From Bacillota bacterium (lineage in GTDB: Bacteria; Bacillota; Clostridia; Tissierellales; MES13): DNA of 64,000 bases. The stretch is taken from positions 1 through 64,000 of the forward strand of contig VENA01000064.1 in NCBI GenBank assembly GCA_009711785.1, read 5' to 3'. The notes below the pieces were generated by a model. It saw only the letters and a list, made by a program, of their open reading frames with translations, had not been told where the DNA came from and did no database searches. Position numbers and translations under genes: made by a program. Shown piece by piece: positions 1-8,983 of the stretch; position 1 is the first letter of the stretch, and every line of letters begins with the position of its first letter.

Positions 1-133
1 CATGCTCTTTTTTTCCTACAACTACTCAATCTATAACTTTTTTATTAATAAAATTATACATTGCAGTTTGTGTTGTAAAAACAACTCTTTTTTTCATTTA
101 TAAGCTTTTAGTTTTGCAATTACTTAAAACTAA

Positions 134-499
134 TTATAAATTTTCATATAATCCAATCCCTACACCATTTGGATCTTCAATAACTATAAATCTTCCATTA
201 GGAATAGTTATTGGTCCTTTTGCTATTTTAATATTATTTTGTTTTAAAAAATACATAGTTTTATCTAAGTTTTCTACATCAAATCCTAGGGTAACTATAG
301 ACTTTCTATCAAATGATTTATTTTCCATTTTATTTTCTATTAATTCAAATTTATTTCCATCATCATCTTTTAAAAATACAATATTTATTCCCTCATTAGG
401 ACTAAACTTATCTACAGTCTTAAGATTTAATATATCAGTATAAAATTTAAGTGATTCAGAAAGTTCTTTAACTAATATAGTATTAAATTTAAACTTCAT
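134..499 (-). CDS. VOC family (glyoxalase/bleomycin resistance-like) protein
   Basis: 121 residues, the usual size of a single-domain vicinal oxygen chelate protein. The start is of the form FNTILVKELSESLKFYTDIL, typical of the first beta-alpha-beta module, and the end GRFIVIEDPNGVGIGLYE matches the last strand of the second module. Such proteins bind a divalent metal or a small ligand in the cytoplasm (lyases, dioxygenases, drug-binding proteins). The substrate cannot be told. A strong ribosome site (GGGAGGTG) lies about 8 bases before the ATG. It stands alone, with no operon partner in view. Confidence 0.8.
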   Translation of the reverse strand: MKFKFNTILVKELSESLKFYTDILNLKTVDKFSPNEGINIVFLKDDDGNKFELIENKMENKSFDRKSIVTLGFDVENLDKTMYFLKQNNIKIAKGPITIPNGRFIVIEDPNGVGIGLYENL

Positions 500-615
500 T
501 AATACACCTCCCTTATAAACACTTATATTTTAGTATTAGTGATTCATTCTTTAATTCCTTTTAAGATAATTTTAAATTTTCTTAAAACTTTTAATAAAAA
601 TAAATTTAATACTTT

Positions 616-930
616 TTATATTAAACCACCCTTTATATAGATTCCTATAAAAACTACTAAAATTGAACCTAAAACCGATACTATTAATCCACCTCTAAAC
701 CATGAATATAAAAGTGCAAACCCTAATCCTATTATAGAAATTAAAGGCATATTAGGAATAGCTTCAAATGCCCCTGGTATAATAAGTGCTCCTAAAGCAG
801 TAGGCGGTATATATAATAAAAATCTCTCAAATTTTTTTGAAAAACTTTTATCTATAAATAGAAATGGTAAAAGTCTAGGAATATATGTAACTATACTCAT
901 GCCTAATATCAATAATAAAAACTTACTCAT
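616..930 (-). CDS. azlD: AzlD family branched-chain amino acid exporter small subunit
   Basis: About 104 residues with three or four membrane segments. The motif YIPRLLPFLF near residues 12-21 and a glycine/proline-rich PPTALGALIIPGAF are typical of AzlD. With AzlC it forms an exporter for branched-chain amino acids (and azaleucine) in the cell membrane. The open frame extends upstream, but the ATG at 930 is preferred because it overlaps the end of azlC by 8 bases (translational coupling) and gives the normal family N-terminus MSKFLLL. Confidence 0.85.
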   Translation of the reverse strand: MSKFLLLILGMSIVTYIPRLLPFLFIDKSFSKKFERFLLYIPPTALGALIIPGAFEAIPNMPLISIIGLGFALLYSWFRGGLIVSVLGSILVVFIGIYIKGGLI

Positions 931-1624
931 GATTTTTCTCTCCCTTTTTAAATAATAATAATCCAACACTAGATGCTAAAATAATAGATATTATTATATT
1001 CCAGCCCTTAGGTAAGATATTTATAAACTTTAAAGATAAATTTATTAGTCCTGATAATAATGATAAAATTAATATTTCCTTTGACTTTTTAGCCTCTGGC
1101 ACTAATATAGCTACAAACATTGCATATAATGCAATACCCATACTATTTTTTAGTATTGTGGGTAATATATTACCTATTAAAAATCCAAAGCCTGTTCCTA
1201 TTACCCAAGAAAGGTAAGTAACCAATTGAAGAGATAACATAAAATTTTTATTAAGTGTTCCTTTTTTAAATGATGCTACAGAAAACACTTCATCTGTTAT
1301 TCCAAAGGCTATTAAAGATAACCACCTTTTAAACTCCTTTTTTATTTTTCTAGATATGGATGCACTCATTAGAAAATGTCTGAAATTAACAAGTAGTGTA
1401 GTTAATATTATCTCTCCTACACCTACTCCTAAGCTAATTAAATTTAAAGCCATAAATTGACTTGCTCCTGCAAATACTAATAATGAAAATAATACACTTT
1501 CATTTAATGTAAGTCCTACAGTTTTAGATAAAATTCCAAATGCCATCGCTATAGGAAAATAACCAATCACTATAGGTAAACCAGAAGCCATTCCTTCTTT
1601 TATCTCTTTTAAACTTTTCTCCAT
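923..1624 (-). CDS. azlC: AzlC family branched-chain amino acid exporter large subunit
   Basis: 233 residues, normal AzlC length. The N-terminal GLPIVIGYFPIAMAFGIL and the following FAGASQFMALNL are family hallmarks, and hydrophobic segments fill the rest. It is the first gene of a two-gene operon; azlD starts within its last codons. Expected role: export of branched-chain amino acids across the cytoplasmic membrane. No Lrp or CodY site was identified by eye. Confidence 0.9.
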   Translation of the reverse strand: MEKSLKEIKEGMASGLPIVIGYFPIAMAFGILSKTVGLTLNESVLFSLLVFAGASQFMALNLISLGVGVGEIILTTLLVNFRHFLMSASISRKIKKEFKRWLSLIAFGITDEVFSVASFKKGTLNKNFMLSLQLVTYLSWVIGTGFGFLIGNILPTILKNSMGIALYAMFVAILVPEAKKSKEILILSLLSGLINLSLKFINILPKGWNIIISIILASSVGLLLFKKGEKNHE

Positions 1625-1699
1625 AGAAAACTCCCTTCTAACCGTATATTTTTATAAGTATTAATTATATTTTATTATAGCATCATTATAATTTAAATA

Positions 1700-1745
1700 A
1701 AAAAAAGAATAGAAAAAGGCTATTAGATAGATATATCTAATAGCC
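1700..1745 (-). terminator. Rho-independent terminator of the HesB-like gene
   Basis: Perfect 12-bp stem GGCTATTAGATA/TATCTAATAGCC at 1718-1745. Read on the minus strand it is followed by a T-rich tract (1700-1717), 20 bases after the stop of the HesB-like gene. Confidence 0.85.
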
Positions 1746-1765
1746 AAATCCTTAAAATTTAATTA

Positions 1766-2083
1766 TTAAGAACAGTCTCCTCCGCAGGAATCGCATCCTG
1801 AATTACCAACTTCTGATTCAGGAATTACACGGAATCCTTCACCCATTTTTTCTATAACTATATCTCCAACTTTGTTATGTAGAGATTCTTCCATTAGAAA
1901 CTTTAATCCATCAGTTTCATCTACTAAATCATTTTCCTTCTGCTCATCCAGAGCTAATCCATATGAAGGACCACCTCAACCCATACCTGCTATATAAACT
2001 CTGATATTTTGTGGTTTATCTTCATGACCCTTTAATAATTCCTTTAATTTTAATACTCCTTCATTATCTACATTAACTTTCAC
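1766..2083 (-). CDS. HesB/IscA-like selenoprotein (in-frame TGA as selenocysteine)
   Basis: 105 codons from a GTG at 2083 (ribosome site AAAGGGTG 7 bases upstream) to TAA at 1766. One in-frame TGA lies at 1976-1978. Around it the protein reads YIAGMG-U-GGPSYGLALDEQ, which aligns with the IscA/HesB region holding the first conserved cysteine, so selenocysteine sits exactly where cysteine is expected. The reading frame stays family-like on both sides: DGLKFLMEESLHNKVGDIVIE follows, and the C-terminal cysteine cluster CDSCGGDC replaces the usual CGCG. A hairpin with a suitably placed apical stem follows the TGA. HesB-like selenoproteins are an established bacterial family. The role is probably iron-sulfur or redox related. 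Automatic annotation would call this a pseudogene; readthrough is inferred, not shown. Confidence 0.85.
1935..1978 (-). promoter_or_regulatory. Candidate bacterial SECIS element after the TGA codon
   Basis: On the minus strand, 21 bases after the TGA, lies GCTC-TGGAT-GAGC (1942-1954), a 4-bp apical stem with a 5-base loop containing G. An outer TCCTTC/GAAGGA pairing (1965-1970 with 1935-1940) encloses it. Bacterial SECIS apical loops normally lie roughly 16-37 bases after the UGA, so position and shape fit SelB recruitment. Confidence 0.65.
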
Positions 2084-2244
2084 GATATTCACCCTTTCAT
2101 TTTTTCGTATGTGTTCTATTATAACATAAATTTGCTTTAACTTTATTATTAACCACTTTTATTTACTTTAAACTTTTTATTTCTTAGTAATTATTTTCTG
2201 AATTTTACCTTATAATTATATTTGAAGAATATGTCTCACTTTGT

Positions 2245-3105
2245 CTAAAGACTCTTTTTATGTTTCATAACTATAGTTATAGTAATAACAGTAATATAAC
2301 CAATAATTGCTGGAAGTGATGCTTCAATTCCAAATTTTCCTCCAGTAATTAAAATATTTTGATTTTCAAAACTATAATTAAAAACTGTGATTAAATCATT
2401 TTGTGATGATATATGAAATATTCCTATTATTAACATATTCCAAACGGCATGTACAATTACAGAATTCCATATATTGTTGCTATAATAAGTAATCATAGAA
2501 AACATTACACCTGCTGTTGTTCCTGCTATTAGTAGTAAAACAATATTACTTGAATCCATACCTTTTATTAAATGAAGAGATGCAAAAGTTACTGATGGGA
2601 TAATAATTGCAATTTTACTATTCCAACGATTCTCAACAAGTTTCATAGTAAATCCACGAAAAAAGAACTCTTCTATAATCCCTGCTGACAAACCTGCTTT
2701 TAGAGCAAATGTTATGTTTAATAAAATAGTATTACTATCTCCATAAAATAACTTCCCATTCACAAATGTAAAATAATATAAAATCACAGTAAAAGGAAGT
2801 AATAAAGCAATTACTATCCACAATAAAGAGACCCTTGGTTTAGTTATTCTGAAATATGTGAAATTGAGTTTAAGAACTCTGTAAATATAAAAACGCATTA
2901 TTAAATAAAATAAGCCAATCTCAAATAAACATCTTAACATCACATACAGACTTAGAAAATTAAATTTTGTTAATTTATAAAAAGTGTCTACCACTATACT
3001 TGCTGTAAGTTGACTAATAGCAAATATTAAACAGCCAACAATGATATGTAAAATAGTTTTAAAACCAAATTTATCATCTTCTATATTAACTAAAGTTTTC
3101 CCCAT
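2245..3105 (-). CDS. CPBP family intramembrane metalloprotease
   Basis: 286 residues with about eight membrane segments. The CPBP (CAAX protease and bacteriocin-processing) motifs are present: EE followed by R in GIIEEFFFRGF (residues 143-151), a second-motif histidine in SLHL (about 177-180), and HAVWN near the end. The family includes prenyl-protein proteases and bacteriocin immunity or processing proteins. The ATG at 3105 follows GGGGGGAAAAGT. It stands alone, so the substrate cannot be inferred. Confidence 0.85.
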   Translation of the reverse strand: MGKTLVNIEDDKFGFKTILHIIVGCLIFAISQLTASIVVDTFYKLTKFNFLSLYVMLRCLFEIGLFYLIMRFYIYRVLKLNFTYFRITKPRVSLLWIVIALLLPFTVILYYFTFVNGKLFYGDSNTILLNITFALKAGLSAGIIEEFFFRGFTMKLVENRWNSKIAIIIPSVTFASLHLIKGMDSSNIVLLLIAGTTAGVMFSMITYYSNNIWNSVIVHAVWNMLIIGIFHISSQNDLITVFNYSFENQNILITGGKFGIEASLPAIIGYITVITITIVMKHKKSL

Positions 3106-3363
3106 ACTTTTCCCCCCACAAGATATAAAAATTAAGACTAACTAAAAATCATAAATTAAATTACTTAAACTTATTATAAAACTACCCTTGTTACCCCCAC
3201 GCATCATTCTCATAAATTTAGACGAGTATAATAATTTAATCCCTTCAAATTTTTGATTTAAAACTAACTATATTTTCATGAAAACATAAAAGTTGACCCA
3301 AAATTACTTTAATTTTTATTAATTATTAAAGAACTAAAAAAACTCATCGTCACAATAAACAGT

Positions 3364-3595
3364 GTGATATACCTCAGCCTTGATGATAAAACTAAAGCTA
3401 TTAAAAACTTGTCTTTGGATATAACTCAGAGTGAATAGTTAATTAGCAGGACAAATGTTATTATTATGACTTGAATTTCAAAATAAAATAACAGATGAAA
3501 CAAAAGAATCTGTAGAAAAGCTTTTAAAAACATATGGTTTTAGGTGAGTTTTAAAAATTTCCTATGCGATTATGAGACAAGGGAAAGTATTGGCC
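3364..3595 (+). pseudogene. Decayed ABC transporter ATPase relic
   Basis: Two separated stretches match the ABC ATPase copies at 23.5, 31.6 and 42.3 kb. The first, LDDKTKAIKNLSLDI (about 3375-3425), corresponds to LDGETEAIKDLSLDI. The second, KITDETKESVEKLLKTYGF (about 3490-3543), is followed by a degraded MRQG. The Walker A region between them is deleted and several stops interrupt it. The sequence just upstream (CTCATCGTCACAAT, about 3342-3356) also occurs upstream of the copies at 31.6 and 42.3 kb, so the leader was copied too. Confidence 0.75.
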
Positions 3596-3599
3596 TTTT

Positions 3600-3916
3600 T
3601 TACATTACACCCATAACTATTTAAGATAAATAACATACAATTCATAAATAAGTCTATAAAATAAATATAGTTTTAAGTATTAAAAAAATTAAAATTTAGT
3701 AACTTCTTTTTTTTATACAAGTAACCAAAGGATAGCTAAAAATCACTAATTTCTATAACAGATCCGTATTACCAAAATACAGCAATCAAAGATAATTAGC
3801 TCTTATCTTAGGTTACTGTATTTTGTGAATAACTTAGAAACAGAACTAAAAATATTTTATTAACTGCGGTCAGATCTCTAAGTACTATAAAATAACTCAC
3901 TAATTAAATACTTTTT
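3600..3916. other. Intergenic, nothing recognised
   Basis: AT-rich with stops in all frames. No convincing gene, RNA or terminator was seen. It separates the ABC ATPase relic from the broken gene at 3917-4173 and may be further decayed coding sequence. Confidence 0.4.
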
Positions 3917-4173
3917 CTAATCTAATATTTCTACCTTTCCTGTTTCTCCGTTAAATGAATATAAAGGAATTTCTGTATCTCCAGGAATTTCACCTTGTTT
4001 AAATTAATTCTTGATTTTATCGGATATTTTTTTATACTTTCAAAATCATTATTATCCAAATTTACTAATAATTTTTCTATTCTAATATTAATCTTGTTAA
4101 ATGTAATAAACCGTTTGTATGCGTCTACAACCAACACAAAGCCTTTTTGTACAGGTAACTCAGCCTTAATCAT
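3917..4173 (-). pseudogene. Small unknown gene with frameshifted C-terminus
   Basis: An ATG at 4173 with AGGAG just upstream opens a frame encoding AELPVQKGFVLVVDAYKRF and continuing to about 4000. There the reading becomes poor. A neighbouring frame then gives a natural-looking end, GDTEIPLYSFNGETGKVEIL, stopping at 3917. A stop plus a shift near 3995-4010 therefore seems to break one gene of about 85 codons. The family was not recognised. If the break is real the product is replaced by an unrelated 24-residue tail. Confidence 0.45.
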
Positions 4174-4384
4174 TTCTCCTAATTTCCTTTGCTCCTACTA
4201 TTAAAAGATCTCTTTGAGATACTGCTTATATCCCCATCTAAAACTTAAATTCTTTTAAAAATACTCCCTAGTAAAGCCTGTTACTAATTATTTAGGATTA
4301 CAGTATAAATATGTAAGAATTTGTTATTCATAGCATCTCTCGATGCTTTTTATTTTCATTACATTAAATATACCATTAGCATCT

Positions 4385-4470
4385 TATTTCGTATCCATCC
4401 CACAACCTTCTCACGGAACCGAACGTGAAAGTCTTTCTTCATCGCTCTTATTCAATAATTCCAATAAGAA
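4385..4470 (-). mobile_element. Probable group II intron fragment
   Basis: On the minus strand the segment contains GAGCGATGAAGAAAGACTTT followed by CACGTTCGGTTCCGTGAGAAGG. It resembles the conserved structured block (GAGC..ATG..GAAA..CACGT..GGTTC) found in bacterial group II introns just before the intron-encoded protein. It is richer in G+C than its surroundings. No intron-encoded protein or domain V was found nearby, so this is at most a scrap. Other structured RNA origins are possible. Confidence 0.4.
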
Positions 4471-4477
4471 GTTAAAA

Positions 4478-4530
4478 AAAGACTGCCTTTTCAAATAATT
4501 TAAAACAAATTATTAGACAGTCTATCTTAG
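4478..4530 (-). terminator. Terminator after the CDP-alcohol phosphatidyltransferase gene
   Basis: Read on the minus strand: AGACTG pairs with CAGTCT, an inner AATAATTT/AAATTATT stem lies between them, and a run of T follows. It lies about 45 bases after the stop at 4574. A separate short hairpin with AGCATC/GATGCT and a T tail (4330-4353, plus strand) has no gene ahead of it. Confidence 0.7.
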
Positions 4531-4573
4531 GGAATAAATTTAGATGGAACATAAGAACATTTAAATAGACATA

Positions 4574-5113
4574 TTACTTACAAAATACACTTTTACGATT
4601 TAACTTAACTTCTTGATATTTTACTGTAATTAATAATTCTTCCATAGCAGCAATAAAGGCAATTACCATTGGAATTAATATAATAATATTACTCTGTTTG
4701 AATAAAATAATTACAGGTAAAAAATATAATAAAGCACCTGATATCTTGTTCGCAATGGTATGGACAAATACGAATTTATTATATTTAAATTTAGTTATAA
4801 CTAGATTTAATAAACGAATAAATATTATTCCTAATATTACCATAATAAAATTCATCGTAATAATTGAAAAATATAATTTTATAAATATAAAAACTAGTAT
4901 TACATAAAAAATAAAATCAGCAAATGAATCGAGTCTTGCACCTAAATCGCTTTCTAATTTAAATTTTCTTGCTATTAAACCATCAAGTACATCGGTTAAA
5001 CCTATTACTAAGTAAAGAAAAACAAAACCAATCCGATTATTTATAAATAATATTAATAAAGCAGAACATATAATTCTTAATACCGAAAGTATATTTGGAA
5101 TATATTTCTTCAA
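4574..5113 (-). CDS. CDP-alcohol phosphatidyltransferase family membrane protein
   Basis: About 179 residues, five or six membrane segments. The family motif DG-x2-AR-x8-G-x3-D-x3-D is complete in DVLDGLIARKFKLESDLGAR followed by LDSFAD. Enzymes of this family join CDP-diacylglycerol to an alcohol (glycerol phosphate, serine, inositol) at the membrane; short versions with an MKKYIPNILSVLRII start are PgsA-like. The TTG start at 5113 is chosen because AAAGGAG lies 7-8 bases upstream and it removes a charged, unsupported 15-residue extension. The exact alcohol substrate is not determinable. Confidence 0.8.
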   Translation of the reverse strand: MKKYIPNILSVLRIICSALLILFINNRIGFVFLYLVIGLTDVLDGLIARKFKLESDLGARLDSFADFIFYVILVFIFIKLYFSIITMNFIMVILGIIFIRLLNLVITKFKYNKFVFVHTIANKISGALLYFLPVIILFKQSNIIILIPMVIAFIAAMEELLITVKYQEVKLNRKSVFCK

Positions 5114-5288
5114 TTTTATTCTCCTTTTTTTGATAATTGAATTTGTACGGTCTTTCATCTAACGTTTTTTCTTACGACAATTCACTTAAGTTTTGTTAAC
5201 TGGCTGATAGTATATTAGTTATTGTTACTTTACTATCATATATTCTTTTTTTAATTTTAAATATTAAATATTCTACTTCATAACTATT

Positions 5289-5669
5289 TTAAACTTTAGC
5301 AAATTTTAATACTGCTTCTGAGTTTAATATCCCATTTCTAGAAGAAGGTCTTTACTTTTTTTGAAATATTTCCTCAGCAAATCTTTAATGTGCCAATTCG
5401 TTTCATCTTTTGCATTAATTGATATAGATTCCTGTTTCTCTATTGTAGGCAATTCATAATAACTATCTCTATAAACTTTCAAATCAAAATATTTACAGTA
5501 TCTCAATACTATGTTACGAGTACTAGTATATGTTACTTCTATTGAAAAAACTGAATCAATAATACAAAGTGGCAAGCAATCTTTGATAAAAATATTCCTC
5601 ACTTAGCTTTGCATCTAATAAATCTATGACAGATTCTATTTTTCTAATTATACTCTCTATGTTGTTCAA
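5289..5669 (-). pseudogene. Conserved hypothetical gene broken by two frameshifts
   Basis: Three consecutive frames give one continuous protein. It begins LNNIESIIRKIESVIDLLDA from a TTG at 5669 with GGGGGA upstream. The middle is CLPLCIIDSVFSIEVTYTST (open 5602-5324). The tail is GILNSEAVLKFAKV, ending at 5289. The first shift is near 5595, where about 4 extra bases seem present; the second is near 5330. The pattern SLPLCxIDSVFSI..Y..TRN.V.RYC is familiar from a conserved bacterial protein that I recall as possibly helix-hairpin-helix/DNA related; that link is weak. The C-terminus is also shortened. Confidence 0.6.
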
Positions 5670-5819
5670 GAATATCCCCCTATTATTTTTTTAAATTACT
5701 TTTTTAAAAACTATTTCATATAACGATCTCGGCTGAATTTAATGTTTTATTAAGGCGCGAGAATATATGTTAACATATGTCCTTCCATCCATTAACTGTA
5801 TAAAAAGTCTTACTTAAAG

Positions 5820-6281
5820 TTAAATTATCAACCCATCTTTTTTAGCCTTAGTATCCATATATGACCCAATTGATAACCCGATTCCTATTCCTAATGGTAA
5901 CCCCATACCTATTAATGACGTTTGTCCTATCACATTAAAAAATATAGTTCCAAATATCAAGCTCGCACTCACCCCAAAAGTTAAACCTAATTCTGTATAA
6001 TAGCCTTTTGGAATTAACTTATGTTTTTTCTTAAGGTGCAATTTAGATTTTTTAAAAATTGATCTATAACTTTTTGGTACAGTTTTTATTGAGTCTTTTT
6101 TCATATCTTTAATTACAGAACTATATTCTTCTAATAGTTCACTACACTCACTACAATCTGAAAAGGATTCTAATCTTAAAAGTAATCTTTTTAATAATTC
6201 AAATTTATATCTTTTATAACTCTTTTTATCTGTTTTCCCTTTCATGTTATTGATTTCTTCAATCATTTCCTTCACATTCAC
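5820..6281 (-). CDS. Hypothetical protein with C-terminal membrane hairpin
   Basis: 153 residues. The first 100 are charged and helical with a CSECSE cluster near residue 40 and a basic stretch (KKSKLHLKKKHK). The last 45 form two hydrophobic glycine-rich segments (LTFGVSASLIFGTIFFNVIG and GMGLPLGIGIGLSIGSYM). The ATG at 6281 follows a GAGGGGG site. Probably a small membrane-associated protein; no family recognised. It is 40 bases downstream of the DUF3267-like gene and may be co-transcribed with it. Confidence 0.6.
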   Translation of the reverse strand: MNVKEMIEEINNMKGKTDKKSYKRYKFELLKRLLLRLESFSDCSECSELLEEYSSVIKDMKKDSIKTVPKSYRSIFKKSKLHLKKKHKLIPKGYYTELGLTFGVSASLIFGTIFFNVIGQTSLIGMGLPLGIGIGLSIGSYMDTKAKKDGLII

Positions 6282-6324
6282 AGTTTAATTCCCCCTCTTA
6301 TAGTAGTATCATTCTCTATTTAAA

Positions 6325-6984
6325 CTAAGCATTCTTCCAATACGTAGTCATTCCATTACTTGTTAAATAAGCATCAGAAGGAACTTGAAATAATATAAGT
6401 AAAAAATTTAAAATATCTACTGATGAAGCTATAGCATTCACCAATATAAGAAATTTCATAATTGGGTTTAATAACCCTAATACTCCTAATACTAATGGCA
6501 ATATTATTGATATAATAATATAAGGTGTAATACTAATAATTATATATCTTGATTTAGCTATCACTTCTTCTGAATAAACATAACCTCCAAATAAGCTAAA
6601 TCCTATAATTGTTTTCTCTGATTTTATAAAATTAGGTATAAGAATTAAATGTATAAGTTCATGTATTATTACCATAAAAAAAACGCTAGCAATTCCAATA
6701 ACATTAATGGATATTTTTATGGAACTTTTATTAATACCAAATTCCTCAAAAGAAATCGTTGAAACAATATTGATTAAGAATATAGTAATGAATGTAGTTA
6801 ATATCATTATTGGGATTGATATCAAAATAGCAATTACAATACTTTTAGGTTCTATTAATTGTTTCCACTTCTTATCAAGTAATTCTTTATGCTTATCCTT
6901 ATTTACTTTTGGCATTTTGTTAATAATTTTAATAATAACCCCCTCCTGTGATATAGTTATATTTCTATTTTCACTTAAATACAT
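6325..6984 (-). CDS. DUF3267-type putative membrane zinc metalloprotease
   Basis: 219 residues with four or five membrane segments and an HELIH motif inside a membrane helix (MVIIHELIHLILIPNF). FSLFGGYVYSEE follows, and the C-terminal DILNFLLILFQVPSDAYLTS matches the DUF3267 pattern, where a distal acidic residue may be a third zinc ligand. The substrate is unknown. The N-terminus before the first helix is basic. The upstream site is weak, so the start is less certain than the rest. Confidence 0.7.
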   Translation of the reverse strand: MYLSENRNITISQEGVIIKIINKMPKVNKDKHKELLDKKWKQLIEPKSIVIAILISIPIMILTTFITIFLINIVSTISFEEFGINKSSIKISINVIGIASVFFMVIIHELIHLILIPNFIKSEKTIIGFSLFGGYVYSEEVIAKSRYIIISITPYIIISIILPLVLGVLGLLNPIMKFLILVNAIASSVDILNFLLILFQVPSDAYLTSNGMTTYWKNA

Positions 6985-7088
6985 TAGTCAAAGTCTTCCC
7001 GAAACTTAATGAATATTGGGAATATCCTGTTATAGGACTTTTCACGTTTGTTACCCTCTCTTTTTCACTTTTTCATATATACAATTTA

Positions 7089-7610
7089 TTATAATTTAAT
7101 CCAATATCGCTGAGTTATTTCATTTTCTTCTAAAACTTCATTTTCAAGCTCTCCACCATTTTTTATGATTGTCTTTGCAGATGCAATATTCTTCTTATCA
7201 CATGTGATTAATACTCTATCCATACCTAAGTTTGAACATTTCCTTAAAGCTAAAGACAACATTTCTGTCGCATAACCCTTTTGTCTTTCTGACTTTCTAA
7301 TGCTATATCCTATATGTCCTCCATAATTAAACAAAAAATCATTCAATCTATGACGGATATCAATCATCCCAATTAATCTTCCATCTTTTACAGAAATCCC
7401 TAAGTATGTACTTGCAGGAACTAAATCTTTCTTAACTGTTTCTTCACAAGAATTATCAAGAATCAATTGATACCATTCTTCATAGGTCTCTGTATTCCTA
7501 AGACTCGCAGTTCCATCCATACTATCTTCGTTTTCTATAAACTCTCTTTTATAATCCATAATTAAATATTTATGCTCTAATGAAGGTGCAACAAGTTTTA
7601 TTTTTTTCAT
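7089..7610 (-). CDS. GNAT family N-acetyltransferase
   Basis: 173 residues. The acetyl-CoA binding motif A is present as GYSIRKSERQKGYATEMLSL (R/Q-x-x-G-x-A), followed by a typical beta5-alpha4 (DRVLITCDKKNIASAKTIIK). The internal LVPASTYLGISVKDGRLIGM fits beta strands 2-3. A strong AGGAGGAG precedes the ATG. Proteins with this layout acetylate amino groups of small molecules or protein N-termini; the acceptor is unknown. Monocistronic. Confidence 0.85.
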   Translation of the reverse strand: MKKIKLVAPSLEHKYLIMDYKREFIENEDSMDGTASLRNTETYEEWYQLILDNSCEETVKKDLVPASTYLGISVKDGRLIGMIDIRHRLNDFLFNYGGHIGYSIRKSERQKGYATEMLSLALRKCSNLGMDRVLITCDKKNIASAKTIIKNGGELENEVLEENEITQRYWIKL

Positions 7611-7800
7611 TTTCTCCTCCTAATATAATTCTTTAATATCGACAGTTGCTTTTTTATATAATATTAATACATTACAGAAACTTTATGTCGGTGATATTTT
7701 ATATACATGAGGTTAAACTAAATAGATATTATACCCATAAACAATATTAACTACATTATACTTTTAATAAGGAAGTTAGTGATATATTAATCTAAAAATT

Positions 7801-8097
7801 TTATAGGTATATTCTATCTATTATAATTATTATAAATGGAACGAATACGATAATACCTAAAACTAAAGATTTTAAAACTGGTTTAGTAATTATCGAATCC
7901 AAGCTTTTTTTTACAAGTACACTTATAAATACAGTCCAACATCCCATTCCAATTGAATATACAAGTAAAATCCTTATAAAATTTATTTCTCTTGTAGATA
8001 TATAACTTACAATTCGGTCTAAATAAGCCCACAAAATTAAGACAGTTGATATTAAGTATGCAAAAATGTTAAAGATCATACTTATTTTCTTTTTCAT
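7801..8097 (-). CDS. Small three-helix membrane protein, unknown function
   Basis: 98 residues with three hydrophobic segments (about 10-27, 40-62 and 75-95). AAGGAGGATAATATG gives a clear start. The family was not recognised, and no enzyme motif is visible. It lies about 100 bases upstream (in transcription direction) of nothing else on its strand, so it is probably a single-gene transcript. Confidence 0.6.
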   Translation of the reverse strand: MKKKISMIFNIFAYLISTVLILWAYLDRIVSYISTREINFIRILLVYSIGMGCWTVFISVLVKKSLDSIITKPVLKSLVLGIIVFVPFIIIIIDRIYL

Positions 8098-8197
8098 ATT
8101 ATCCTCCTTGTATAATGGACATTTATGCTATAGTTTCAATAGATTTTTATATTATATTAAACATAGGAATAGATAGTTTTTCTTTCTGAAATTTATT

Positions 8198-8668
8198 TTA
8201 CTTCGTATGTTTTTTAAAAGTATTAAATAAATATCTTAATTCCTTTTCGTCTGTAACTAACTTATATACTTGTTCATCTTTATCTCCAATAGATAAACCA
8301 AAATATTCATTCCCTATAATCCTTATAGAAATACTATTTGAGATTTCTTTATATATAAAATCTAGTTTATATATAATATTTGTTCGCGCTACATACTCCG
8401 ATTGAAATGTCTTTTTAATTTTATATTTGCATATTAAATCTAAGATTCTTTTTATACTTTTTTCATCTTCGATTTCTAATCTTTTCGTTACAAGTGTATC
8501 AGAATTAAGTTTCACAATCCTTATTGATAACTTATCAAAACATAAATTTTGATCTAGTGAATTTCTTAGTAAATATGATATTTTAACTTCTTTAGAGGAA
8601 TTTAACATAAATATTATACTAACAATAATTATGATAATAACTCCTATTTTTAGGATCCTCAGTTTCAT
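8198..8668 (-). CDS. Single-pass membrane-anchored protein, unknown function
   Basis: 156 residues from the ATG at 8668, chosen over an upstream in-frame start because GAGAGGA lies 8 bases before it and the N-terminus becomes a clean signal anchor (MKLRILKIGVIIIIIVSIIF). The outer part contains a beta-rich domain (KLSIRIVKLNSDTLVTKRLE, then ISIRIIGNEYFGLSIGD) and ends in a helical EKELRYLFNTFKKH. The layout resembles the proteins at 14.5, 17.1, 19.1 and 33.3 kb: one anchor, a small outer domain of 100-130 residues, and no catalytic motif. Confidence 0.6.
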   Translation of the reverse strand: MKLRILKIGVIIIIIVSIIFMLNSSKEVKISYLLRNSLDQNLCFDKLSIRIVKLNSDTLVTKRLEIEDEKSIKRILDLICKYKIKKTFQSEYVARTNIIYKLDFIYKEISNSISIRIIGNEYFGLSIGDKDEQVYKLVTDEKELRYLFNTFKKHTK

Positions 8669-8983
8669 TTTAAATTCCTCTCTTTCATTATTTAAATAAC
8701 CATTCACCATACCATTAGAATTTTCATATTTTTAACTAAATAATACCATATTTGGTAAGTGGAGTAAAGTAAATTGTAGTCTGACAAGTACCATTTAAAA
8801 GTAAGTCTAAAAAATATTTACTAATACTTACTAAAAAATATTATACTGAAACCTAGGCTTAGTTTATAAAAAGATTTATTATTAACTAAAATATTTACGT
8901 CAAAAATAAAAGAAAAGGCACAATTTACTGTGCCCATAAAATAATACTATTTTAATTAATTATACTTAATTACATATCTCTTA
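8669..8983. other. Intergenic with protease terminator
   Basis: No coding sequence seen. It contains the minus-strand terminator described separately and the upstream region of the 8198-8668 gene. Confidence 0.5.
8902..8935 (-). terminator. Terminator of the M4 protease gene
   Basis: GGCACA/TGTGCC hairpin at 8917-8934 with a T-rich tail on the minus strand, about 50 bases after the protease stop. Confidence 0.8.

Noticed and set aside
114..443. Plus-strand ORF over the VOC gene, and similar ORFs at 6707, 24286, 30077, 37457, 48390, 49478, 57008 and 58482
   Set aside because: Antisense shadows of well-supported genes; no ribosome sites or family-like sequence.
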